Program-made: the position numbers and the translations under genes
Part shown: positions 26,193-34,847 of the stretch, one piece after another
Layout: each line of letters starts with the position of its first letter
How positions within the stretch are numbered: the first letter of the stretch is position 1
The notes under the pieces: model-generated
Databases searched by the model: none
Seen by the model: the letters and a program-made list of their open reading frames with translations, nothing else
What the model was told of the DNA's origin: nothing
Assembly: GCF_916618755.1 (NCBI RefSeq)
Contig: NZ_CAKAKB010000002.1
Span: forward strand, 1-64,000
Origin: Actinotalea sp. Marseille-Q4924
GTDB taxonomy: Bacteria > Actinomycetota > Actinomycetes > Actinomycetales > Cellulomonadaceae
DNA length: 64,000 nt
Direction: 5' to 3'

Positions 26193-26750
26193 GTGGCCGA
26201 CGCGCTGGACGGCCGGCTCCTCGTGGCGTCCCCGGCCCTGGGCGACGAGCGCTTCGCCCGCACCGTGGTGCTCCTCCTGCACCACGACGACGACGGCGCC
26301 TTCGGGGTGGTCCTCAACCGGCCGCTCCCGGTCCCGGTGGAGTCCGTGCTGCCGACGTGGCAGGAGGCGGTCGCGGCTCCCGGGACCCTCTTCCAGGGCG
26401 GGCCAGTGGGCCTCGACGGTGCCCTCGGTCTCGTGACGATCCCCGACGGCGCCGAGCTGCACGCCGGCGTGTCGCGGCTCGCCGGTCCGTTCGGCGTCGT
26501 GGACCTCGACGCGGACCCGGGGGAGGGTCCGCTCGGCGTGACCGGCATCCGCATCTTCGCGGGGCACTCCGGGTGGGGAGCGGGGCAGCTCGAGGGCGAG
26601 ATCGCCGCGGGCGACTGGTACGTGCTGGACGCCGACCCGGCCGACGCCGTGACACCCCAGCCGGACGCGCTGTGGCGCCGGGTGCTGCGGCGGCAGGGCG
26701 GTGCGCTCGCGATCGTGTCGACGTTCCCGGAGGACCCGAGCCTGAACTGA
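26193..26750 (+). CDS. YqgE/AlgH family protein
   Basis: The 185-residue protein is a YqgE/AlgH (UPF0301) family member. It has the LLVASPALGDERFARTVVLLLHHDDDGAFGVVLNRPL start and the GHSGWGAGQLEGEI signature. The role of the family is not established. The GTG start lies 2 bp after pdxY. A GC hairpin follows at 26784-26800. Confidence 0.93.
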   Translation: MADALDGRLLVASPALGDERFARTVVLLLHHDDDGAFGVVLNRPLPVPVESVLPTWQEAVAAPGTLFQGGPVGLDGALGLVTIPDGAELHAGVSRLAGPFGVVDLDADPGEGPLGVTGIRIFAGHSGWGAGQLEGEIAAGDWYVLDADPADAVTPQPDALWRRVLRRQGGALAIVSTFPEDPSLN

Positions 26751-26783
26751 CGCGCCTGGGGCGGCCCTCACCCGCGACCTCAC

Positions 26784-26800
26784 CCGCCCGCGCCGGGCGG
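26784..26800. terminator. GC-rich hairpin after yqgE
   Basis: A 7-bp perfect stem (ccgcccg/cgggcgg) with a 3-base loop lies 34 bp after the yqgE stop. There is no T tract, which is usual in such high-GC genomes. It probably ends the pdxY-yqgE transcript. Confidence 0.4.
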
Positions 26801-26861
26801 CGGTGCGGCACCCGCGGCGCCGGAGGGTCGATGATGGAGACGACCGAGCGGGGGTGGGACC

Positions 26862-28388
26862 GTGATCGACGCAGCGACCGCTGCGCCGGCGCTCGTGGAG
26901 CGCCGGCTGCGCGCGGTCCTCGGCGACCCCGGGCTCGCGGGCGCCGTCCTCGACGTCCACCTGCAGCCCATCGTCGCCCTGCCCACCGGCGAGGTGGTCG
27001 AGATGGAGGCGCTCCTGCGCTGGGACGACCCCGTGCTGGGTCCCGTCGGCCCGGACGTCGTCGTCCCGGTCGCCGAGGCCACGGGGCTGATCCGCCCGCT
27101 GGGCCGCTGGGTGCTCGAGCGGGCGTGCGCCGCCGCCGTCCGCTGGCCCGTGCCGTTCGGCGCCGTGGAGCCGCCGCGTGTCGCGGTCAACGTCTCGCCC
27201 CTGCAGCTGTCGGACCGCGAGTTCGGCGACGACGTCGTCGCGGCGCTGCGCCGGACGGGGCTGGCGCCGACGCGGCTCGTCCTGGAGGTCACCGAGCAGG
27301 CCGGCGTGGCGGACCTCGCGTGCACGCAGGAGGTCCTGTCGCGGCTGCGCGGCCTGGGCGTGCGGGTCGCCCTGGACGACTTCGGTGCCGGTCGCACCTC
27401 GTTGACGCTCCTGCGGCAGCTCCCCCTGGACACCGTCAAGATCGACCGGACGTTCGTCTCCGGCGACGAGCCGGGCGCCGCCGAGGGCGTGCTGCTGCGC
27501 CTGCTCGTCGACGCGTGCCACAGCCTCGGCCTGGAGGTCGTGGCCGAGGGCGTGGAGGACGCGCGGCAGGCCACCACCGTGGCGTCGCTCGGGATCGACC
27601 GCGCACAGGGGTGGCACTTCGGGTACCCCGAGCCGGCCGCACGGGCCGCGGAGCACCTCGCGTCCTCGGCCGTGGTCGACCTGCCCCGGCGGCGACGGCG
27701 TGCGGGGGAGACCACCGACGAGTTCGTCGTCGTGACGGACCCGGACCGCACCGTCGTCTTCGTGTCGTCCGGCGTCTTCGACGTGCTGGGGCTGCGGCCG
27801 CAGGACGTGGTGGGCCGCGACGTCGCCCAGCTCCTGCACGCCGACGACGTCGGCCGGCTGCCGGACCCGGCGACGGTGCGCCCCGTGGAGCGGCTGCTGC
27901 GCGTCGCCCGACCGGACGGCGACGTGCGCTGGCTGCGCGTGCGCACCGCGGCGGCGGTCGACGCGTCGCAGGGCCCACGGGCGGTGAGCACCTGCCGGGA
28001 CGTCACCGAGGCCGAGGCCGTGCGCCGGTGGGCGCGTGACGTCGAGCAGACCTTCCGCCGTGCCTTCGACGAGGCACCCGGCGGGATGAGCCTCACAGGT
28101 CTGGACGGGCGCATCCGGTCCGTCAACCGCGCCCTGGCCCGACTGCTGCTCCGGAGCGAGAGCGAGCTCGTCGGCCTGCACATCGACGAGCTCACCCACC
28201 CCGACGACCGCGCGGCGGACGGAGAGAACCTCCGGGCGCAGCGTGAGGGCCGCCGCGGCACCGTCACCGTGCGCAAGCGGTTCCTGCGCGCGGACGGCGC
28301 CCCGGTGCTCGTCGACGTCGTGGCGTCCGTCGTGCACACCGACGACGGCGCGCCGCTCGTCCTCGTCGCGCACGTCACCGAGGTCTGA
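26862..28388 (+). CDS. EAL-PAS-PAS c-di-GMP phosphodiesterase
   Basis: The 508-residue protein has an N-terminal EAL domain (about 25-265) and two C-terminal PAS domains (about 285-380 and 390-508). The catalytic EAL residues look intact: E49-A50-L51, N110, E142/E145, D172-D173 in DDFGAG, K193 and E229. It should therefore hydrolyse cyclic di-GMP. PAS domains usually precede the output domain, so this order is uncommon. There is no GGDEF domain and no membrane segment. The GTG start follows a GGGGGTGGGA stretch. It stands alone between yqgE and the ThuA gene. Confidence 0.9.
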   Translation: MIDAATAAPALVERRLRAVLGDPGLAGAVLDVHLQPIVALPTGEVVEMEALLRWDDPVLGPVGPDVVVPVAEATGLIRPLGRWVLERACAAAVRWPVPFGAVEPPRVAVNVSPLQLSDREFGDDVVAALRRTGLAPTRLVLEVTEQAGVADLACTQEVLSRLRGLGVRVALDDFGAGRTSLTLLRQLPLDTVKIDRTFVSGDEPGAAEGVLLRLLVDACHSLGLEVVAEGVEDARQATTVASLGIDRAQGWHFGYPEPAARAAEHLASSAVVDLPRRRRRAGETTDEFVVVTDPDRTVVFVSSGVFDVLGLRPQDVVGRDVAQLLHADDVGRLPDPATVRPVERLLRVARPDGDVRWLRVRTAAAVDASQGPRAVSTCRDVTEAEAVRRWARDVEQTFRRAFDEAPGGMSLTGLDGRIRSVNRALARLLLRSESELVGLHIDELTHPDDRAADGENLRAQREGRRGTVTVRKRFLRADGAPVLVDVVASVVHTDDGAPLVLVAHVTEV

Positions 28389-28476
28389 GGGGTCGCGACC
28401 TGCGTCGACGGGGCCGGTGCGGGTCCGGCGGGCGCTCGGGTCGTGCGGGACGCCGCCCTGGGCGAGGATCCTCGTC

Positions 28477-29142
28477 GTGGCCCAGGTCCTCCTGTTCACC
28501 CGCACCACCGACTACCGACACGCGTCCATCGCGCACGCGGCGGACGTCGTCGGCGGGCTGCTCCGCGGCGACGGGCACGACGTCCGGCACACCGAGGACC
28601 CGACGGCCTTCCGCAGCGACGCCCTGGCGTCGGTAGCGCTCACCGTGTGGTTGTCCACCTCCGGGGACGTCCTCGACGACGAGGGTCGTGACGCCCTGGC
28701 CTCCTGGCTCGCCGACGGCGGCGCGTGGGCGGGCATCCACAGCGCGACGTTCAGCGAGCCCACGTGGCCGGAGTTCGAGCGGATCGCCGGCGCGGTCTTC
28801 ACGGACCACCCCGACGTGCAGACGGCCACGGTGCGGGTGGTGGACGCCGGCCACCCGTCGACGGCGCACCTGCCGGCCGCGTGGCGGCACACCGACGAGT
28901 GGTACAACTTCCGGTCCCACCCCGCCGCCGACCGGACCGTCCTGCTCACCGTGGACGAGGCCGACTACGACGGCGGCAGCATGGGCGAGCCGCACCCGAT
29001 CGCGTGGGCCGGGCCGTACGGCCGGGGCCGCACCTGGTACACGGCGCTGGGCCACGAGGCCGACGCCTACGACGACCCCCTGCTGCGCGCCCACCTGCAC
29101 GGTGGCCTGCGCAGCGTGCTGAGTCCCGAGGAGGACGCATGA
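28477..29142 (+). CDS. ThuA-like domain protein
   Basis: The 221-residue protein matches the ThuA-like (class I glutamine amidotransferase-like) family: LLFTRTTDYRHASI at the start, WLADGGAWAGIHSATFSE, TDEWYNFRSHP and the C-terminal PIAWAGPYGRGRTWYTALGHEADAY. ThuA proteins go with disaccharide use, notably through 3-keto sugars. The GTG start was chosen because it opens the conserved strand. It overlaps the next gene by four bases, so the two are co-translated. Confidence 0.9.
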   Translation: MAQVLLFTRTTDYRHASIAHAADVVGGLLRGDGHDVRHTEDPTAFRSDALASVALTVWLSTSGDVLDDEGRDALASWLADGGAWAGIHSATFSEPTWPEFERIAGAVFTDHPDVQTATVRVVDAGHPSTAHLPAAWRHTDEWYNFRSHPAADRTVLLTVDEADYDGGSMGEPHPIAWAGPYGRGRTWYTALGHEADAYDDPLLRAHLHGGLRSVLSPEEDA

Positions 29143-30113
29143 CCACGAGCTTCGCCCCTGGGTCGGACGGCTGGATCCGCCCGCTGGGCCCGACCGGCCT
29201 GCACGTCTCCGCGGTGTGCCTCGGGGGCAGCCCGCTCGGCAGCATGCCGCAGCTCTACGGGCACGAGGTGACGGACGACGAGGGGGTGGCGACGGTCCGC
29301 GCCGTGCTCGACAGCCCGATCCGCACGATCGACACCTCCAACGGCTACAGCGACGGGGAGAGCGAGCGGCGCATCGGCCGCGCGCTCGCCGCGGCGGGTG
29401 GGCGCCCCGAGGACGTCGTCGTCATCACCAAGGTCGACCCGCGCGACCGGGACTACTCCGGGGACCGCGTGCGCGCCTCGGTGCAGGAGAGCCGCGAGCG
29501 GCTCGGTCTGGACCACCTGCCGCTCGTGCACCTGCACGACCCCGAGAACTTCCCGTTCGAGGAGATCGCGCGGCCGGGCGGGGCGGTCGACGCGCTCGTG
29601 GAGCTGCGGGAGTCGGGCGAGATCGGGGCCGTCGGCCTGGCCGGTGGGCGGGTGCAGGAGATGGCGCGGTACCTCGACCTCGGCGTGTTCGACGTCCTGC
29701 TGGTGCACAACCGCTGGACGCTGCTGGACCGCAGCGCGGGCGACCTCCTGCGGCAGGCGCAGGACGGGGGGCTGGGGATCGTCAACGCGGCGGTGTACGG
29801 GGGCGGGCTGCTCGCGGGAGGCGCGGCCGGATCGATGTACGGCTACCGCGAGGCGCCGCCCGAGGTCCTCGAGGCGGCGGAGCGCATGCGGGCGGTGTGC
29901 GAGCGCCACGGGACGGACCTGCGCACGACGGCGCTGCAGTTCTCGCTGCGGGACCCGCGCTTCGCGACGACGGTCGTCGGGATGAGCCGGCCGGAGCGGG
30001 TGGAGCAGACGGTGGCGGCGGCGTCGGCGGACCTGCCGGACGAGCTGTGGCCGGAGCTCGAGGAGCTCCTGCCGCCGGAGCGGACCTGGCTGGACGCGCC
30101 CCTCGGCGGGTGA
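29139..30113 (+). CDS. Aldo/keto reductase, aldose-dehydrogenase-like
   Basis: The 324-residue TIM-barrel protein has the aldo/keto reductase signs: TSNGYSDGESERRIGRAL with catalytic Asp and Tyr, VVITKVDPR with the lysine, LVHLHDPE with the histidine, and a C-terminal NAD(P)H pocket. The HDPE motif and the N-terminus resemble L-fucose / D-threo-aldose 1-dehydrogenases, which oxidise galactose-type sugars to lactones. The ATG overlaps the ThuA stop. It lies upstream of the galactosidase locus, which fits a sugar-oxidising role. Confidence 0.88.
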   Translation: MTTSFAPGSDGWIRPLGPTGLHVSAVCLGGSPLGSMPQLYGHEVTDDEGVATVRAVLDSPIRTIDTSNGYSDGESERRIGRALAAAGGRPEDVVVITKVDPRDRDYSGDRVRASVQESRERLGLDHLPLVHLHDPENFPFEEIARPGGAVDALVELRESGEIGAVGLAGGRVQEMARYLDLGVFDVLLVHNRWTLLDRSAGDLLRQAQDGGLGIVNAAVYGGGLLAGGAAGSMYGYREAPPEVLEAAERMRAVCERHGTDLRTTALQFSLRDPRFATTVVGMSRPERVEQTVAAASADLPDELWPELEELLPPERTWLDAPLGG

Positions 30114-30295
30114 GGGGTAGGACTCACGTGAGCAACGCGACGTGTGTTGATCCCGTCCGCTCGCGCTGCTGCCTGACGCCCCGCGAGTGCCCTGGACGTG
30201 CCTACTCGTGGCGCTGAACGGCGGCCGTCCGGCGCCGACGGGGACTTCAGGTCACGACTTCATCTCTGCTCTTGACGGCTGCATGATCGCGGCGT

Positions 30296-30330
30296 TGACT
30301 ACGTAGTCATCAGGTTGACAGCGTAGTCAA
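30296..30330. promoter_or_regulatory. Two LacI-type operator palindromes
   Basis: The perfect 14-bp palindrome tgactacgtagtca (30296-30309) and the near-copy ttgacagcgtagtcaa (30315-30330) lie just upstream of the LacI gene. Their centres (30302.5 and 30322.5) are exactly 20 bp apart, about two helix turns. They are the obvious binding sites for the LacI-family regulator. The same segment contains TTGAC-like -35 elements, so binding would block transcription. Confidence 0.8.
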
Positions 30331-30346
30331 TGCGAAGGGGGGTGCC

Positions 30347-31384
30347 GTGACGGTCGACGCGGAACGCTCCCGGCCGCGGCCGGTGATGATGGACGTCGCC
30401 CGGCTGGCCGGGGTATCGCAGAAGACGGTGTCGCGCGTCATCAACGACGCACCCAACGTCCGCGACGACGTCCGCCGCCGCGTCACCGAGGCCATCGAGC
30501 AGCTCGGCTACCGTCCGAACGCCGCCGCCCGCGCGCTCGTCACCCAGCGCACCCGGGTCCTCGGCATCGTGACGCCCGGCACCGCCCTGTACGGACCCTC
30601 GGCGCAGCTCGTCGGCGTCGAGCGCGCCGCATGGGAGGCCGGGTACTCCGTCGTCATCGCCTCGACCGTCGACCCCTCGGCGAAGGAGCTGGAGCGAGCC
30701 GTCCGTCAGCTCCTGGACCACGGCGTCGACGGCCTCGTGCTCGCCAGTCCCGTCGTCTCCCCGTCCACGGCCGGCCTGCACCTGTCGCTCAACGGCGTGC
30801 CGGCGGTGTGCCTGGACCCGTTCGACGACGGCGCGTGCCCGGCGATCATGCCGGACCAGCGCACAGGGTCCCGAGCCGTCGTCGAGCACCTCCTCGGCCT
30901 CGGGCACGAGACGGTCTGGCACGTCGCCGGACCGACCGCCTGGTACTCCGCGGCGGAGCGACTCGCCGCGTGGCGCGAGGCCCTCGTGGAGGCGGGCGCC
31001 CCGGTGAACGAGCCGCTCGCGGGGGACTGGTCCCCGCACTCCGGGTACGAGGCGGGGCTGCTGCTCGCGGACCGTCCCGACGTGACCGCCGTCTTCGCGG
31101 CGAACGACCACATGGCGATGGGGGTCATGCGGGCCTTCTTCGAGCGGGGCCGCAGCATCCCCGAGGACGTCTCGGTCGTCGGGTTCGACGACGTGCCCGA
31201 GGCGGAGTACCTCCTCGTCCCGCTCAGCACGGTCCGGCAGGACTTCGGGGAGATCGCGCGCCAGGCGCTGAGCACGCTCCTCGCGGCCCTCGAGGGCGGC
31301 GAGGCCACGCCCGGTGTGACCTCCGTGCCGGTCGAGCTCGTCCCTCGGGCGAGCTCGGGCCCGGCACCCACGAACGCACGGTGA
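30347..31384 (+). CDS. LacI-family transcriptional regulator
   Basis: The 345-residue protein has an N-terminal helix-turn-helix and hinge (MMDVARLAGVSQKTVSRVIN ... LGYRPNAAARAL, residues about 14-65). The C-terminal half is a periplasmic-binding-protein-like effector domain (LGIVTPGTALYG, FAANDHMAMGVMRAF, VVGFDDVPEAEY). The tandem palindromes 17 bp and more upstream suggest autoregulation and control of the downstream sugar genes. The inducer is probably a galactoside or product. GTG 30347 follows GAAGGGGGG. Confidence 0.95.
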   Translation: MTVDAERSRPRPVMMDVARLAGVSQKTVSRVINDAPNVRDDVRRRVTEAIEQLGYRPNAAARALVTQRTRVLGIVTPGTALYGPSAQLVGVERAAWEAGYSVVIASTVDPSAKELERAVRQLLDHGVDGLVLASPVVSPSTAGLHLSLNGVPAVCLDPFDDGACPAIMPDQRTGSRAVVEHLLGLGHETVWHVAGPTAWYSAAERLAAWREALVEAGAPVNEPLAGDWSPHSGYEAGLLLADRPDVTAVFAANDHMAMGVMRAFFERGRSIPEDVSVVGFDDVPEAEYLLVPLSTVRQDFGEIARQALSTLLAALEGGEATPGVTSVPVELVPRASSGPAPTNAR

Positions 31385-31466
31385 ACCTGACCGGGATCCG
31401 GCGCATACAGGCCCAGGAGGGCCGACCGACAGCAACAGCTCACCTACGAGGAAGTTGGTAGAGACC

Positions 31467-32813
31467 ATGCGGAGACTGCAGCGACACGCCGCACTCACGG
31501 CGCTGGCCGCCGTCGGTGCCCTCGGACTGGCCGCCTGCGGAGGCGGAGGCGACGGCGGGGACGGCGGAGCCGGCGAGGAGGTGGCGGAGGACGAGTTCGA
31601 GGAGGCGATGAGCACGCCGACCGAGCTGACCTTCTGGACCTGGGTGCCCGACATCGAGAACCAGGTCGACATGTTCATGGAGGAGTACCCGGAGATCGAC
31701 GTCGAGGTGGTCAACGTCGGCCAGGGCGCGGACCACTACCAGCAGCTGCGGACAGCCATCGAGGCCGGTTCGGGCGCACCGGACGTCACGCAGATCGAGT
31801 TCCAGCACCTGTCATCGTTCCGCCTCGGCGAGAACCTGCTGGACCTCACTCCCTACGTCGGTGACCTCGAGGGCATGTACCCCGAGTGGGTGTGGACGCA
31901 GGTGAGCCAGGACGACGGCCTGTGGGCCATCCCGCAGGACACCGGCCCCATGGGCCACCTGTTCCGCGAGGACCTCTTCGAGGAGGCCGGCATCGAGGTG
32001 CCGACCACGTGGGAGGAGTACGCCGAGGCGGCACGCACCTACCGCGAGGCCAAGCCCGACAGCTACATCACCAACATGCCCGGCAACGACCCCGGCCAGT
32101 TCGTCGGGCTCCTCTGGCAGGCCGGCGCCCGGCCGTTCGGCTACGACGGCCAGGAGACCGTCACCATCGACCTCGACACCCCCGAGGTGGAGAAGGTCGT
32201 GCAGTACTGGGACGACCTCATCAGCGAGGACCTGGTCTCCGTCGACCCCGACTTCACCGACCAGTGGTACCAGGGCCTGGCCAACGGCAAGTACGCGGGC
32301 TGGGTGACGGCCGCGTGGGGGCCGGTGTTCCTCCAGGGCACGGCCGGCAACACGAGCGGCCTGTGGGGCGCGACCGAGATGCCGCAGTGGGAGGGCGGTG
32401 ACCAGGCCGGCAACTGGGGCGGCTCGACCGACGCCGTCCTGGCGAGCACGGAGAACCCGATCGCCGCGGCGGAGCTCGCCCGGTGGATCAACGTGGAGCA
32501 GGAGCCGGCGATGCGCTTCGCGCAGGAGCAGTTCCTCTTCCCCGCGTCCACCGAGATCCTCGAGGCCGAGGAGTTCCTGTCGCAGGAGGCCGAGTTCTAC
32601 GGCGGCGAGCAGGTCAACGCGCTGTTCGCGGAGATCTCGGAGGGCGTCGCCACCGACTTCGGGTGGCTGCCGTTCATGGACTACGCCTACTCCGCCTTCG
32701 GGGAGACCCTCGGCAGCGCGATCGCTGACCGCGGCGACCTCATGCAGGGCCTGCAGGACTGGGAGGCGGACCTCGTCGAGTACGCCGAGTCGCAGGGCTT
32801 CACCGTCGAATGA
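31467..32813 (+). CDS. Sugar ABC transporter substrate-binding lipoprotein
   Basis: The 448-residue protein has a lipoprotein signal peptide with lipobox LAAC (C24) and an acidic Gly-rich linker. It is followed by a family-1 extracellular solute-binding domain (LTFWTWVPDIENQVDMF, VNVGQGADHYQQLRTAIEAG, APDVTQIEF). It would capture a sugar outside the membrane and hand it to the two permeases downstream. ATG 31467 has GAGGAAG upstream. It lies 82 bp after the LacI gene with no separate operator. A strong stem-loop follows before the first permease. Confidence 0.94.
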   Translation: MRRLQRHAALTALAAVGALGLAACGGGGDGGDGGAGEEVAEDEFEEAMSTPTELTFWTWVPDIENQVDMFMEEYPEIDVEVVNVGQGADHYQQLRTAIEAGSGAPDVTQIEFQHLSSFRLGENLLDLTPYVGDLEGMYPEWVWTQVSQDDGLWAIPQDTGPMGHLFREDLFEEAGIEVPTTWEEYAEAARTYREAKPDSYITNMPGNDPGQFVGLLWQAGARPFGYDGQETVTIDLDTPEVEKVVQYWDDLISEDLVSVDPDFTDQWYQGLANGKYAGWVTAAWGPVFLQGTAGNTSGLWGATEMPQWEGGDQAGNWGGSTDAVLASTENPIAAAELARWINVEQEPAMRFAQEQFLFPASTEILEAEEFLSQEAEFYGGEQVNALFAEISEGVATDFGWLPFMDYAYSAFGETLGSAIADRGDLMQGLQDWEADLVEYAESQGFTVE

Positions 32814-32820
32814 CCCCACC

Positions 32821-32853
32821 GGTGGGCGGGCCGGCGACCCCGGCCCGCCCACC
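32821..32853 (+). promoter_or_regulatory. Strong intercistronic stem-loop
   Basis: A perfect 14-bp inverted repeat (ggtgggcgggccgg, 5-base loop, then its complement) starts 8 bp after the binding-protein stop and ends 22 bp before the permease start. Such elements stop part of the transcripts or protect the upstream message. More binding protein than permease would then be made. There is no T tract. Confidence 0.75.
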
Positions 32854-32875
32854 CCCACCCGGAAGGGGGACGACG

Positions 32876-33835
32876 ATGTCCACCACCGAGATCCACCAGG
32901 GCGGCGAGCGGGCAGGCGCCCCGGGCACCGCGCCCGTCACCCGCCACGAGGGTCCCGGCCTGCGGCGCCGAGAGGCGCGGGCCGGCTACCTGTTCGTGCT
33001 GCCGTTCATGCTGGTCTTCGTCGCCATGCTCGTGGTGCCGCTGGTCTACTCCGGTTACCTGTCGTTCTTCCGCGAGCGGCTCATCGGCGGCGTCACGTTC
33101 GTCGGGCTGGAGAACTACGTCCGGGCCGTGCAGGACAGCACCTTCATCGGCGGCGTCCTGCGCATGGCGCAGTTCCTCGTCATCCAGGTCCCGGTCATGC
33201 TCGGCCTCGCGCTGGTCTTCGCCCTGATCCTGGACAGCGGACGCCTGCACCTGCAGCGGTTCGCGCGCCTGAGCATCTTCGTGCCGTACGCCGTTCCCGG
33301 CGTCATCGCGGCACTGATGTGGGGCTACCTCTACGGGCGTGACTTCGGTCCGTTCGCGCAGGCCGCCCGCGCCCTGGGAGGGTCGGCGCCGAACTTCCTG
33401 TCCCACGAGCTGATGCTCTACTCGATCATGAACATCGTGACGTGGAGCTTCGTCGGCTACAACATGATCATCCTGTATGCCGCGCTCCGGTCGATCCCGA
33501 CCGAGCTCTACGAGGCGGCGAAGGTGGACGGCGCCGGTGAGCTCCGCGTCGCCTGGTCCATCAAGATCCCGGCGATCCGGCCGGCGCTGCTCCTGACGAC
33601 GATCTTCTCCGTCATCGGGACGTTCCAGCTCTTCAACGAGCCGAACATCCTGCGCACCATCGCGCCGAACGTCATCGGGGTCGGCTACACACCCAACATC
33701 TACGCGTACAACCTGGCGTTCATCGGCCGCGAGGTGAACTACGCGGCCGCCATCGCGTTCCTCCTGGGCTTCGTGATCATGGTCGTCTCGTACGTCGTCC
33801 AGCTCCTCGCGCTGCGGAAGGAGCGTGCCTCATGA
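32876..33835 (+). CDS. Sugar ABC transporter permease (MalF-type)
   Basis: The 319-residue protein has a basic cytoplasmic N-terminus and six transmembrane helices. The conserved EAA loop (YEAAKVDGAGELRVAWSIKIPAIRP, about 220-245) contacts the ATPase. It forms the inner-membrane channel with the next gene product. ATG 32876 has a GGAAGGGGG site. Its stop overlaps the next start (ATGA). It belongs to the carbohydrate-uptake CUT1 class. Confidence 0.95.
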   Translation: MSTTEIHQGGERAGAPGTAPVTRHEGPGLRRREARAGYLFVLPFMLVFVAMLVVPLVYSGYLSFFRERLIGGVTFVGLENYVRAVQDSTFIGGVLRMAQFLVIQVPVMLGLALVFALILDSGRLHLQRFARLSIFVPYAVPGVIAALMWGYLYGRDFGPFAQAARALGGSAPNFLSHELMLYSIMNIVTWSFVGYNMIILYAALRSIPTELYEAAKVDGAGELRVAWSIKIPAIRPALLLTTIFSVIGTFQLFNEPNILRTIAPNVIGVGYTPNIYAYNLAFIGREVNYAAAIAFLLGFVIMVVSYVVQLLALRKERAS

Positions 33836-34782
33836 CCTCCGAACCCCTGACCACCCGACCCGCCGCCGGACCGACCTACGACGCCCCGGCACCGCCCGTC
33901 GGCCGCACCCCTCGGCGTGGCCGGCGCCGCAGCGCCCAGGGCAGCCCCAGCTGGGTCCTCACGATCGCGATCCTCGCCGCCGTGGCGTACTTCCTGCTGC
34001 CGCTGTGGTGGCTGGTCGTCGCCTCGACCAAGTCGAACGCCGACCTCTTCTCGTCCTTCGGCCTGTGGTTCGCCGACGACATCAACATCGTCCAGAACCT
34101 CCAGGACGTCTTCACGTTCCAGGACGGGATCTTCCTCATCTGGGGGCGCAACACGATCTTCTACGCGGTGGCGAGCGCCGTCGGCGCGGCAGCCCTGGCG
34201 ACCGCCTCCGGCTACGCGTTCGCCAAGCTGCGCTTCCGTGGGAGCACCGGCCTGTTCGCCGTCATCCTCGGGGCGATCATGGTGCCGCTCACCGCACTCG
34301 CCATCCCGACCTACCTGCTGTTCGCCCGCGTGGGCCTGACGGACACCCCGTGGGCGGTCATCCTGCCGTCCCTGGTCAGCCCGTTCGGCGTCTACCTCAT
34401 GCGGGTCTACGCCGAGGGCGCCGTCCCGGACTCGCTGCTCGAGGCGGCCCGCATCGACGGCGCCAACGAGGCGCGGATCTTCTTCAGCGTCGCCCTGCGC
34501 CTGCTGGCACCGGGCTTCGTCACCGTCCTGCTCTTCGCGCTGGTCGCGACGTGGAACAACTACTTCCTCCCGCTGATCATGCTGAACAGCCCGGAGTGGT
34601 ACCCGCTGACGGTGGGCCTGGCCCAGTGGCAGGCCACGTCCCAGGCGGGCTCCGGCTCGCAGGCCCTCTTCTCCATGGTGATCACCGGCTCGTTGGTCTC
34701 GATCATCCCGCTGATCGTCGCCTTCCTCTTCCTCCAGCGGTACTGGCAGTCCGGCCTCACCGCCGGCGGCGTCAAGCAGTGA
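33832..34782 (+). CDS. Sugar ABC transporter permease (MalG-type)
   Basis: The 316-residue protein has a charged N-terminal tail, six transmembrane helices and the EAA loop (LEAARIDGANEARIFFSVALRLLAPG, about 203-228). It is the partner of the upstream MalF-type permease. No ATP-binding subunit follows. Actinobacteria often use one shared ATPase (MsiK type) for several CUT1 importers, which is assumed here. The start overlaps the previous stop. Confidence 0.95.
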   Translation: MTSEPLTTRPAAGPTYDAPAPPVGRTPRRGRRRSAQGSPSWVLTIAILAAVAYFLLPLWWLVVASTKSNADLFSSFGLWFADDINIVQNLQDVFTFQDGIFLIWGRNTIFYAVASAVGAAALATASGYAFAKLRFRGSTGLFAVILGAIMVPLTALAIPTYLLFARVGLTDTPWAVILPSLVSPFGVYLMRVYAEGAVPDSLLEAARIDGANEARIFFSVALRLLAPGFVTVLLFALVATWNNYFLPLIMLNSPEWYPLTVGLAQWQATSQAGSGSQALFSMVITGSLVSIIPLIVAFLFLQRYWQSGLTAGGVKQ

Positions 34783-34847
34783 CCGCCCACGACGACGACC
34801 TCGGCTCCGACGACGCCGCGCTCTCCTCCCGGAAGGACACCTCCGTC

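Noticed and set aside
25581-28508. Minus-strand open frame of 975 codons
   Set aside because: It lies antisense to pdxY, yqgE and the EAL-PAS gene, is rich in Arg/His/Asp/Gly without any family motif, and has no ribosome site.
30122-30133. Palindrome ctcacgtgag as a second regulator site
   Set aside because: It lies 210 bp before lacI just after the aldo/keto reductase stop, differs from the LacI operators, and short palindromes like this are expected by chance.
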